Assembly: GCA_028706405.1 (NCBI GenBank)
Contig: JAQWBM010000013.1
Coordinates: forward strand, 5,188-43,897
DNA: 38,710 bases
From: Eubacteriales bacterium
GTDB lineage: Bacteria > Bacillota > Clostridia > Peptostreptococcales > Anaerovoracaceae
Direction of reading: 5' to 3'
Positions 15,886-23,021 of this stretch are shown here, in pieces. A model generated the notes under the pieces. The model saw only the letters and a program-made list of their open reading frames with translations. It searched no databases and had not been told where the DNA came from. How positions within the stretch are numbered: the stretch's first letter is position 1; every line of letters begins with the position of its first letter. The translations under genes and the position numbers were made by a program.

Positions 15886-17442
15886 ATGGGAATAGACAAT
15901 TACAAATTTACCGAAGCAGACTTTGACAATCAAGGAATAACGAACCTGCCGGACAGACCTAACGAGGCAGGATTTAGTGCAACGCAATTAAAGGCACGCT
16001 TTGACAGTATCCCTAAAATCATCATGGCTTTAGGCAAGTTAAACGGATTCTTTGACTTCCTTAAAACAGGGCAAGCAGGGGCAGACATAGGGGTGATGAG
16101 TGGTGAAAATGAAACCAAGCTACAAGATGCACTAGATAGCCTTAACCAAGACAAAATAACTTCAAATCCGCCAATAGTAGGGGCAACGAAACCTAAGATA
16201 ACATACGATTCCAAGGGGCTTATAACAAGCGGTGAGGATTTGGAAAAGTCAGACTTGCCAAACGATACCTTATATGAGGATTCAATCATCAATGCAATTA
16301 CTTCATCAAGGACAGATAAAATACCATCAGAAAAAGCAATTGTTGAGTATGTGCAAGATATGGGTGGTGGAGATATGGTGAAAGCCATATACGACCCGAC
16401 AGGCAAAAACACCAACGCTTTTGATTCGGAAAACCACGATTACGACAACTCGACAAGTAGTTTAACAGCTACAAACGTGCAAGATGCCATAGATGAATCT
16501 GCCGAACTAATCAGCACTGTGTTGGGAGATGTTGTTGCACATAAGGCAAATATTGCAACTATATCTGCTCAACTTCCAACGGCAACCGATGATGTGACAC
16601 AAGGCTTCAAACAAGGGGATGTATGGGTATGCGAAGATTATATAAGCGAGGATGACTATTCATACAAAGCGTTCGTTTGCCTTGATGCCCGTACTGGATT
16701 TGCTAAGTGGACGGAGTATGCAGAAACTCTCCAAATTCAGGATGACGAATCGGGTTCCCCCGGAAGTGCAAATTTAATAGCAGGAAGTAAGCAAGAAGGA
16801 TTTTTCGGCGAAGTCCCTTCAAGCGAACTAATAACTGGAGATGCCCTCGCAAGTGAGTGCGGAATATCCCAAGGCACAAGTCAGTACTCCACAGCAGGGT
16901 GGCTTAAATTTGCTTATAAAGGCGAAATACAATTTGTAGCTAAAAAACCTATAAGACATTCGATTTCTTGGGATGCAATAAATACAGCTAAATGCGTGTA
17001 TGGCGATAGCGGAGATAAGACAGTTGTAATTGGTGGGAAGACTTATAAGGTGACACTTATGAGAGCACTAGAACCATCAAATGACCCAAAAACAGTTGTT
17101 AGTGCAACTTCGGGTGCTGTAAATCATCACTCAGAATGGAATAGATTAATATGCCAAATACATGAGGAAGCTATAAATGGTAGCTGGGGTTTTCCAGATA
17201 ATATCGAAAGCGATATAGGTATTCTAGAGCATAGTCTAGGGAGTGGAAGTCAAGGAATGTATAGTGATGCAGACCTAGTTGTAGCGAGTGGTGATGGTAG
17301 ACTTTCGTGGTGTCAAGAGATGTCGACATCTGCGTCCACCCGTCAGAGCCGTGGCAATGGTGTGTCGGCCTCGTACAACTACACTTCGTCCTATGCGTCT
17401 TCTGACAACGGTTGGCGTCCGGTCTTGAAATTAGTTCCTTAA
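15886..17442 (+). CDS. DGR target: fibre-like receptor-binding protein with C-terminal variable region
   Basis: 518 residues; ATG with GAAGGGAG upstream. The N-terminal part (about 1-150) looks like a virion-attachment and coiled region; residues 150-270 are helical/linker; the last 220 residues look like the C-type-lectin/formylglycine-type fold of DGR targets (KTVVIGGKTYKVTLMRALEP; WNRLICQIHEEA; GRLSWCQEM). Residues 482-512 are encoded by the variable repeat, and the protein ends GWRPVLKLVP, the usual closing strand of such targets. Variable residues would form the binding face. It is encoded straight after the tail hub and followed by Avd, template and reverse transcriptase. Confidence 0.9.
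   Translation: MGIDNYKFTEADFDNQGITNLPDRPNEAGFSATQLKARFDSIPKIIMALGKLNGFFDFLKTGQAGADIGVMSGENETKLQDALDSLNQDKITSNPPIVGATKPKITYDSKGLITSGEDLEKSDLPNDTLYEDSIINAITSSRTDKIPSEKAIVEYVQDMGGGDMVKAIYDPTGKNTNAFDSENHDYDNSTSSLTATNVQDAIDESAELISTVLGDVVAHKANIATISAQLPTATDDVTQGFKQGDVWVCEDYISEDDYSYKAFVCLDARTGFAKWTEYAETLQIQDDESGSPGSANLIAGSKQEGFFGEVPSSELITGDALASECGISQGTSQYSTAGWLKFAYKGEIQFVAKKPIRHSISWDAINTAKCVYGDSGDKTVVIGGKTYKVTLMRALEPSNDPKTVVSATSGAVNHHSEWNRLICQIHEEAINGSWGFPDNIESDIGILEHSLGSGSQGMYSDADLVVASGDGRLSWCQEMSTSASTRQSRGNGVSASYNYTSSYASSDNGWRPVLKLVP
17329..17421 (+). other. DGR variable repeat (VR)
   Basis: 93 bases in the last coding stretch of the target gene that align with the template repeat at 17893-17988. 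Fourteen substitutions are visible and every one falls at a template A; all C, G and T positions match. One codon's worth (3 bases) is missing relative to the template near 17353-17355. The last 12 bases before the match ends (GGTTGGCGTCCG) are identical in both and serve as the likely IMH-type initiation site. Beyond them the two copies diverge. Confidence 0.95.
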
Positions 17443-17553
17443 CTCTGGCCTCTGGACTCTATTTTTGGACGCAGTCCCGAACGAATGTGAGGGTAAGTCC
17501 ATAATTAATAAGGGGATGATAATATAGGCACTGATTTAGAAATTTATATAAGA

Positions 17554-17871
17554 ATGTTTAACTTACTAAAAAGGATATATCCAGCCTTGGTTAATTATCC
17601 AAAAGCTGAAAAATATGCTTTAGCTCAAGATACTAAGATTTGCATATTTCAATATTTGAATTATGTATCGAGGGCTAATAATGTTAAATCTAAAAGAATG
17701 GTATATGCCCAAGAAGCTCAAGGATATTTGGAAGATTTGAAAGCAAAGATAATGTTAGCTTATTATCTAAAATATATAGGTAAAGGATTTTATAAGGATA
17801 TATCTTTAGAACTAACTGAAATTAGCAAAATGTTAGCGGGATATATTCGTTCAATAAATAAGAAGAAATAA
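17554..17871 (+). CDS. avd: Avd, DGR accessory variability determinant
   Basis: 105 residues from the first ATG. It has the four-helix-bundle pattern of Avd/bAvd: YPALVNYPKAEKYALAQDTK, a long second helix, AQEAQGYLEDLKAKIMLAYY, and a closing EISKMLAGYIRSINKKK. Avd is a basic ring that binds the reverse transcriptase and template RNA. No ribosome site precedes 17554, and ten in-frame codons upstream (GTDLEIYIR before the Met) look like genuine family sequence. Translation therefore probably begins at ATA 17524, 8 bases after AGGGG (17511-17515). It lies between target and template, as in BPP-1. Confidence 0.85.
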   Translation: MFNLLKRIYPALVNYPKAEKYALAQDTKICIFQYLNYVSRANNVKSKRMVYAQEAQGYLEDLKAKIMLAYYLKYIGKGFYKDISLELTEISKMLAGYIRSINKKK

Positions 17872-17892
17872 ATAATATAGGGATTAGGCTGC

Positions 17893-17988
17893 AAAACGTC
17901 CAACCGTCAGAACCGTGGTAACAATGGTGTGTCGAACTCGAACAACAACACTTCGTCCAATGCGAATTCTAACAACGGTTGGCGTCCG
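17893..17988 (+). repeat. DGR template repeat (TR)
   Basis: 96 bases starting 21 bases after the avd stop. Read in the target's frame it is a string of AAC/AAT codons (12 of 32) set between fixed codons, followed by TGA. AAY codons allow many residues when A is mutated but never a stop, a known design feature of DGR templates. It holds 30 adenines; of the 28 that align with VR, 14 differ there. The last 12 bases match VR exactly. Confidence 0.95.
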
Positions 17989-18134
17989 TCCTGATTAACA
18001 ATTTGATTATTAAGATTACGGTTTTAATAACAAGGCTTGAACTAATTCAAGAGAGCCTAATTCCTTTACTCGACAAGAGTATAAACACATGAATAAGGGC
18101 AATACACTTAGTAGCCAAGGAGTGAAAACTGGGA
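17893..18134 (+). ncRNA. DGR RNA: template plus structured spacer
   Basis: Between the TR end (17988) and the reverse transcriptase start are 146 bases without a gene. They contain a perfect CTTGAA/TTCAAG stem with a CTAA loop (18036-18051), enclosed by AGG (18033-18035) pairing with CCT (18056-18058). In phage BPP-1 a spacer of similar length in the same place is part of the RNA that primes cDNA synthesis with RT and Avd. The same role is inferred here; the RNA's exact ends are unknown. Confidence 0.65.
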
Positions 18135-19274
18135 TTGTCGAAAAAACATTATGGGGATTTATTTGACAGAATTGTAGATGAAGAAAATATTTATCAAGCG
18201 TACAAGAAGACTTTAAAAGGTGCTGGGAAATACCATATAGAAGCTATGGAGTTTATGTTTGATGAAGTGTATAACTTGCAAGAATTAAGAGAAAGTCTAA
18301 TAGATGGCACATATGAATTTAGTGGATATATTAGATTTACAGTATACGAACCGAAAGAAAGAATTGTAGACGCTCCACATTTCAAGGATAAGATAGTTCA
18401 ACTAGCTATAAATAACATATTAAAAGAAATATACAACAAGTCATTCGTCTATGATAGTTATGCTTGTATCGATGACAAGGGTACTCATAAATGCGCAAAA
18501 AGAATCCAGCATCTTATGAGAAAGGCTAAATGGGAATATAGCGAAGAAACAACAATTATTAAGGGTGACTTTAAGAAGTTCTTCTACAGTATTGATAGGG
18601 ATGTTTTAAAGAAAATATTGCCTAAAAAGATTAGTTGTCAGAGAACTTTAGCTTTATTATTCTTAATTATTGATAGTGCTGACGCCATTGATTTACTAGG
18701 ATTACCTTTAGGCAATACACTGAGTCAACTATTTGCAAATATATATCTTAATGAATTTGATAATTACTGCAAGAAAGGGTTGAGTCTTAAATATTATGCT
18801 AGATACATGGATGACTTTATAATAGTAGTTGGAAACAAAGAAATTGCAAAAGAGACGATAGGACTAATAACTGAATATGTGGAAAGCACACTTGGGTTAA
18901 GGCTAAATGAAAATAAAACAAAGCACTTCCCTATAAATCAAGGCGTAAATACTATTGGCTATAAAATATATACCACTCATATGTTATTAAGAAATGAAAG
19001 CAAGAAGAAGATTAAAAGAAAGATAAGAGCTATGCCTGGTTTAATTCTAGAGGGTAAAATGACTGTAGAAAAAGCAGAGCAGATTTTAAATAGCTGGAAA
19101 GGTCATGCAGAGCATGGTGATAGTTATAACTTTATTCAAAGCTTATTAGATAGATTTGAATTTCTTTATCTTAAAAGTAAAGGTAAAAAAACTGTATTGA
19201 AGATTGATAAAAGCAAATTAAAGAAGGGCGGTGATGATATTGATATTTTACAAAAACGGATGGAGTTTGTGTAG
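18135..19274 (+). CDS. brt: DGR reverse transcriptase
   Basis: 379 residues with a TTG start 12 bases after AAGGAG (18117-18122). Retron/group II-like palm motifs are present: GDFKKFFYSID (D145), LPLGNTLSQLFAN (S197-Q198 in the DGR-type box where other RTs have QG), and the catalytic YMDD (D226, D227), then LRLNENKTKHFPINQGVNTIGYK. It copies the template RNA with errors at adenines and, with Avd, moves the cDNA into the variable repeat. The gene is A+T-rich (19 G+C in the 60 bases at 18421). All catalytic residues are intact. Confidence 0.95.
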   Translation: MSKKHYGDLFDRIVDEENIYQAYKKTLKGAGKYHIEAMEFMFDEVYNLQELRESLIDGTYEFSGYIRFTVYEPKERIVDAPHFKDKIVQLAINNILKEIYNKSFVYDSYACIDDKGTHKCAKRIQHLMRKAKWEYSEETTIIKGDFKKFFYSIDRDVLKKILPKKISCQRTLALLFLIIDSADAIDLLGLPLGNTLSQLFANIYLNEFDNYCKKGLSLKYYARYMDDFIIVVGNKEIAKETIGLITEYVESTLGLRLNENKTKHFPINQGVNTIGYKIYTTHMLLRNESKKKIKRKIRAMPGLILEGKMTVEKAEQILNSWKGHAEHGDSYNFIQSLLDRFEFLYLKSKGKKTVLKIDKSKLKKGGDDIDILQKRMEFV

Positions 19275-19623
19275 TGAAAAAGTAAAATACATTCAACATG
19301 GTGAAGAAATAATCCAATATGTAACAGCAGAAGGCCATGATTGGTGGGTAGACTTTGAGGAAAAATGGGAGCATACAGAGATAATAGAGTTTATACCTGT
19401 TGAGCATACAGAAGAGCAACTAGGTAGATTTGAGGAAATAAATCAATTGAATATTCCTGAAGGATTTAGTGCTGAATTAGGTGATTACGTTGAGAGTGGA
19501 GTGTTCCCAGATGGGGTAAATCATATCTTGAAATCTTTACAAATACAAAAGGAAAATGACAATCTATCCAACTATGTATTAGATGTTGATATGAGATTAA
19601 CCATGCAAGAGTTAGGATTATAA
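19231..19623 (+). CDS. Hypothetical protein downstream of the DGR, possible fibre partner
   Basis: 130 residues; GTG/ATG start within AAGAAGGGCGGTGATG, overlapping the end of the RT gene by 44 bases. The N-terminal 45 residues look beta-rich (KVKYIQHGEEIIQYVTAEGHDWWVDF), then EHTEEQLGRFEEINQLNIPEGF and an acidic helical end. Small proteins of this build (TxEQxxRxxxxN) follow tail-fibre genes in Firmicutes phages. Function unknown. It shares the A+T-rich character of the DGR block. Confidence 0.6.
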   Translation: MMILIFYKNGWSLCSEKVKYIQHGEEIIQYVTAEGHDWWVDFEEKWEHTEIIEFIPVEHTEEQLGRFEEINQLNIPEGFSAELGDYVESGVFPDGVNHILKSLQIQKENDNLSNYVLDVDMRLTMQELGL

Positions 19624-19637
19624 AGGAGGGGTAAATA

Positions 19638-19808
19638 ATGCAAAAAATAGTTTATACGATGTGTAAGAACAAGATTAATATGGGAATGTACGAAACACAA
19701 GAGGATATGCAATTAATGTTAGATGTATTCTTTGCAGGTGAAAGAATAACTGTAGAACATTATCAGGAATTAACACAATTACTAAATAGCAAACACGAAG
19801 AAGTTTAA
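19638..19808 (+). CDS. Small XkdX-like hypothetical protein
   Basis: 56 residues; ATG at 19638 with AAGGAGGGG 8 bases ahead. The sequence has KINMGMYETQEDMQLMLDVFFAGERIT and then YQELTQLL, the size and general look of the short XkdX-like proteins found after fibre genes in Gram-positive phages. No function is known. The stop codon lies inside a 9-bp hairpin. Confidence 0.6.
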   Translation: MQKIVYTMCKNKINMGMYETQEDMQLMLDVFFAGERITVEHYQELTQLLNSKHEEV

Positions 19809-19835
19809 TGTCGCATTTGGATATTAATGCGACAT
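19808..19835 (+). other. Perfect 9-bp hairpin at the end of the DGR block
   Basis: ATGTCGCAT (19808-19816) and ATGCGACAT (19827-19835) are exact reverse complements with a 10-base loop. There is no T-run. The ATGCG element recurs in the terminator stem 60-80 bases downstream, so the two could pair alternatively. Confidence 0.55.
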
Positions 19836-19883
19836 ATCTTAGTGTTGATTAGTTCGGCAGAATTCTAAAGGTATAAACACTAG

Positions 19884-19932
19884 ACCGAGGTAAAAAAGAT
19901 GCGTCAAATCGCATATTAGAGCCTCGGTTTTT
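19884..19932 (+). terminator. Nested-hairpin terminator before the lysis genes
   Basis: ACCGAGG (19884-19890) pairs with CCTCGGT (19922-19928), followed by TTTT. Inside the loop an ATGCG/CGCAT stem (19899-19903 with 19910-19914) forms a second hairpin. Confidence 0.78.
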
Positions 19933-19951
19933 CTATGGAACGGAGGCAATT

Positions 19952-20551
19952 ATGTTTAAGTCAAAGCTAAAGCCTGCATATCCCGTTGCCGATCCTGCAC
20001 TATACATAATCGGTAAATGGGAAGAACTTGACCCGATATTTGCAGGGAGGTTGGCGAAAATGGCGAAAGATTACCGAGCACAAATTAAGCTGACGGAGGG
20101 GTATAGGTCAAGCGCAAGGCAAGCGGAATTATACAGGCAGTATCAAGAGTACAGGCGAACAGGAAAAGGCAGTATCAAGCTTGCGGCGAGACCTGGCACG
20201 AGCTGGCATGAATTTAGACTGGCAATCGACACATCAACACAGCCGATACGGGGTATGCCGTCAATCCAATTACAAAAGTACGGACTGTGCAAGCCGATTA
20301 AAAGTGAGCCGTGGCACATTCAGCCCTTAGAGACGGCGGGGAGAAAAGATTATAAGAATTGGGAGCCGATATGGCAGGAGGAAGAAATGGTAACAGAAAC
20401 AAAAATCATGGTAGACGGTAAAATTAAAACCGTCAAACGAATTTTGAAAGACGGCGAGAATTACATAAGGCTAAGGGATATGGACGATGTGCTCGGAGTA
20501 GTTAAAGTTGAGTACGACGAAGCGAACAAAGTCGCAGTAGTTACTGATTAG
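19952..20551 (+). CDS. Endolysin: M15-family (VanY-type) peptidase with C-terminal stalk-like domain
   Basis: 199 residues; ATG with CGGAGGC upstream. The peptidase domain has LTEGYRSSARQAELY, then SWHEFRLAID (H86, D93) and EPWH (E119, H122), the zinc and catalytic set of M15 peptidases that cut peptidoglycan peptides. The SxHxxGxAxD motif has Arg in place of its Gly (residue 89). Residues about 145-199 (TVKRILKDGENYIRLRDMDDVLG) resemble the copper-amine-oxidase N-terminal-like stalk domain that binds cell walls. It heads the lysis cassette and would free progeny. Confidence 0.88.
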   Translation: MFKSKLKPAYPVADPALYIIGKWEELDPIFAGRLAKMAKDYRAQIKLTEGYRSSARQAELYRQYQEYRRTGKGSIKLAARPGTSWHEFRLAIDTSTQPIRGMPSIQLQKYGLCKPIKSEPWHIQPLETAGRKDYKNWEPIWQEEEMVTETKIMVDGKIKTVKRILKDGENYIRLRDMDDVLGVVKVEYDEANKVAVVTD

Positions 20552-20561
20552 GGGGCAGCGT

Positions 20562-20864
20562 ATGACTGAAATTATCGTGGCAATCATAGGTCTGGCGGGA
20601 GTGATTGCCGCTCAAGTATTAATACTAAAGCGCACTCATAACACATCGGAAATTAAACAACAGGCGGCGATGGTGGCTTTAGGCACAGAAATCAAAAATC
20701 AGAACAACGCAGTGCTTTATAGGCTGGATCAGCTTGAGAAGAAACAAGACAAACATAATTCCCTTATCGAGCGTACATATGAGATTGAGAAGTGCATCGA
20801 ATTATGCAAAGCAGACATTAAGGTTGCGAATCATCGCATAGACGATTTGGAGGCAGGGAAATGA
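20562..20864 (+). CDS. Membrane-anchored coiled-coil lysis protein (XhlA-like)
   Basis: 100 residues; ATG with GGGGGCAG upstream. One N-terminal membrane span (about 3-25: IIVAIIGLAGVIAAQVLIL) is followed by a long coiled coil (LYRLDQLEKKQDKHNSLIERTYEIEKCIELCK) that ends HRIDDLEAGK. The layout matches small phage membrane proteins of the lysis cassette such as XhlA, inverted in order. It may regulate or assist the holins. Stop and next start overlap as ATGA. Confidence 0.65.
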   Translation: MTEIIVAIIGLAGVIAAQVLILKRTHNTSEIKQQAAMVALGTEIKNQNNAVLYRLDQLEKKQDKHNSLIERTYEIEKCIELCKADIKVANHRIDDLEAGK

Positions 20865-21070
20865 GATTCAGTAAAATCATAGTAGCGGCGGTAATCGCCA
20901 TGAACGCTTTATTCGCCATAGCGGTACTTGCGGTGTTTTGGCATACGGGGAGTGAGCCCGCCGTACTTGTAGGGGCGTGGTTTGCCTTCACGGGGACAGA
21001 ACTTATGAGCCTTGCCTCCATAACGAAAATAAAAGAAAAAAGAAGAAAAGGCGGTGATACAAATGAATAG
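20861..21070 (+). CDS. Two-span holin-like membrane protein
   Basis: 69 residues; the ATG overlaps the previous stop. Two hydrophobic spans are clear: about 6-27 (IIVAAVIAMNALFAIAVLAVFW) and 32-54 (EPAVLVGAWFAFTGTELMSLAS), with a charged C-terminal tail (KIKEKRRKGG). Size and topology fit a class II holin or a holin partner, between the endolysin and a second holin. The end overlaps the HNH gene by 8 bases. Confidence 0.65.
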   Translation: MRFSKIIVAAVIAMNALFAIAVLAVFWHTGSEPAVLVGAWFAFTGTELMSLASITKIKEKRRKGGDTNE

Positions 21071-21734
21071 CACATTAGATCTCACCGGCAAAAGATTTGG
21101 TGCATTGACAGTTATCGCCAGGGCAGGAATAAGCAAGCGTAGAAACGCAACTTGGCTGTGCAAATGCGATTGTGGGAATACGATTGAAGTTAATTCTTCA
21201 TATTTGGTGAGGGGAGCTACAAAAAGTTGTGGGTGTTATAGACGGAAAACCTCCAGAGAACGGGCTATTGCTCAATTCACAAAACACGGAGAAAGCGACA
21301 GCCGATTGTACTCAATACTTAAGGATATGAAAAGAAGATGTTATAACGAAAACTGTGAATCATACCCCAATTACGGCGGCAGAGGAATCACTATTTACGA
21401 GGGCTGGTTGGGAGAAGACGGGTTTGAAAATTTTTCCACTTGGGCTAAAGCCAACGGATATGACGAACATCTAACGATAGACAGAATTAACAATGACGGA
21501 GATTATGTGCCTCAAAACTGCAGATGGGCTACATATACGGTACAGGCCAACAATACAAGAAAAAATGTTTACGTATCCCTTTGTGGAAGGTCTCTCACTT
21601 TAGCGGAGTATGCAAGGGCAACTGGGAATAAATACAGCACCGTTAAAAGCCGTTATCACAGGGGCAAAATCACGCGCGGTAAAAACAGTGAAAAGGAGAA
21701 GAAAAATGCAGACATTGAAACAGAAACTATCTAG
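21063..21734 (+). CDS. HNH/AP2-type homing endonuclease
   Basis: 223 residues from the ATG at 21063. A zinc-ribbon start (LCKCDCGNTIEV ... KSCGC) precedes the family core: SRLYSILKDMKRRCYN, YGGRGITIYEGW, FENFSTWAKANGY, IDRINNDGDYVPQNCRWAT and QANNTRKN. This is the well-known phage family with an HNH-like nuclease core and a C-terminal DNA-binding helix-turn-helix (LAEYARATGNKYSTVKSRYHRG). It sits within the lysis cassette and runs 29 bases into the next holin gene, the mark of a selfish insertion tuned not to break its neighbours. Confidence 0.85.
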   Translation: MNSTLDLTGKRFGALTVIARAGISKRRNATWLCKCDCGNTIEVNSSYLVRGATKSCGCYRRKTSRERAIAQFTKHGESDSRLYSILKDMKRRCYNENCESYPNYGGRGITIYEGWLGEDGFENFSTWAKANGYDEHLTIDRINNDGDYVPQNCRWATYTVQANNTRKNVYVSLCGRSLTLAEYARATGNKYSTVKSRYHRGKITRGKNSEKEKKNADIETETI

Positions 21735-21912
21735 CCGTAAGTTTTGGGTTGCGCTTGCAACAATCGTATCAGGCATTTTGATGATGTTCGGGTACGCTGA
21801 AACCGACATACAGGCGGTAAGCGGTGCAGTCTTGACAATCGGCGGTGCTATAGGGTACATGATATCAGAGGCTATTATTGATTCTCAATCAGTAAAAGGG
21901 GGCGGTGCATAG
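21706..21912 (+). CDS. Phage holin
   Basis: 68 residues from the ATG at 21706, with AAAAGGAGAAG upstream; a longer in-frame frame lacks a site. SRKFWVALATIVSGILMMFGY is one membrane span and AVSGAVLTIGGAIGYMISEA the second, matching the small two-span holins of Firmicutes phages. It would open the membrane for the endolysin. Its start lies inside the 3' end of the homing endonuclease gene and its stop overlaps the next GTG by one base. Confidence 0.8.
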   Translation: MQTLKQKLSSRKFWVALATIVSGILMMFGYAETDIQAVSGAVLTIGGAIGYMISEAIIDSQSVKGGGA

Positions 21913-23009
21913 TGAGTGTGATAAACCAAGCTAAAAAAGAATACGATGCCGCAAAAGCAAAGGGCGACAAAGCGGGCATGGAAGCCGCCCACGCTAAAGC
22001 TGACCAAGCCAGAGGCTACGCCACATACACCACTGTGCAAAATGGGCAGTATGTGCAGACGAAAGCGGGTACTAATCCATCATCTCGCCCAAATTGGCTT
22101 AATGCTACCGCACCCGAAGCCACCCCCAGAGCCACCCCTTCGGCAAACGATTATTACACAGACTATATGGACAAGATGCAATCGCTTATAGACGAAAATG
22201 ACAGGGCGCAACGAGAGGCGCTCCGCAGACAGACAGAATCGACAATCTCTAGTATAAATTCAAATATCCCAAAAATAAACCAAGACTACGAAGGCCAACA
22301 AAGAGCGGCGTATATCCAAAATACAAAAGCTAAGACGGGTATGGGCGATTACTTATCGGCAATGGGGTATTCAGGCGGAATGTCGGAAAGCACAGCCTTA
22401 GGTTTACAGTCAGGATACGAGAACCTAAGAAACACAAACGACCAGCAGAAAAACAACGCTTTAATGGAAATCCAAAACTTAGTGGCGCAAGCACAAGCAA
22501 CAGGCGATACAAATTTAGCACAATTAGCTACGCAAAAGTATCAAAGTATGTTATCGGCTATGCAGTCGGCAAGACAGCAAGCGGGTTCGATGGCGCAATG
22601 GGAATCTGACAACGCGTTTAGAACCCAGCAGTATATAGATAGCAGAGAGCAGCAGGCTTGGGAGAACAAATTCGCACAAGACCAGTTCTCATATCAGCAG
22701 AATCAAGATGCAATCGCAAACAGCTTGGCGCAGGCAAGGGCATCAAGGTCGGGCGGCGGATCAAGCGGGGGAACGGCAAACGATGCGTATATGCAACTGC
22801 TTGAGGGTAACGAGCCTGTAAAGTATGAGTTATCAAACGGACCGGTAACACAACAGTACCCGGCGCAATACACACAGCAAGATGTGTATAACTTGATCGT
22901 GGCGAACAAAACACCGGAGGGAGCCCTGTCCGCTGCACAGAGAATGATACAACAAGGAGTGAACGAAAACTATATAGCGGAAGCCCTTAGAAGGGTCGGC
23001 TTGCAGTAG
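21912..23009 (+). CDS. Gln/Ala-rich helical protein, probable ejection/internal virion protein
   Basis: 365 residues; GTG start with AAAGGGGGCGG upstream. It is rich in Gln, Ala, Ser and Asn and mostly helical (EAAHAKADQARGY; RAQREALRRQTESTISS; LMEIQNLVAQAQATGDTNLAQLATQK), with a Gly/Ser linker near residue 280 and a compact C-terminal region (YNLIVANKTPEGALSAAQRMI). Podovirus internal proteins ejected with DNA have this composition and lie next to a giant partner, as here. No enzymatic motif is visible. Confidence 0.55.
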   Translation: MSVINQAKKEYDAAKAKGDKAGMEAAHAKADQARGYATYTTVQNGQYVQTKAGTNPSSRPNWLNATAPEATPRATPSANDYYTDYMDKMQSLIDENDRAQREALRRQTESTISSINSNIPKINQDYEGQQRAAYIQNTKAKTGMGDYLSAMGYSGGMSESTALGLQSGYENLRNTNDQQKNNALMEIQNLVAQAQATGDTNLAQLATQKYQSMLSAMQSARQQAGSMAQWESDNAFRTQQYIDSREQQAWENKFAQDQFSYQQNQDAIANSLAQARASRSGGGSSGGTANDAYMQLLEGNEPVKYELSNGPVTQQYPAQYTQQDVYNLIVANKTPEGALSAAQRMIQQGVNENYIAEALRRVGLQ

Positions 23010-23021
23010 AGAGGTGGAGAA

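Noticed and set aside
17443..17500. Hairpin downstream of VR like those in other DGRs
   Set aside because: Only a 5-bp GGACT/AGTCC stem with a 14-base loop was found, too weak to call.
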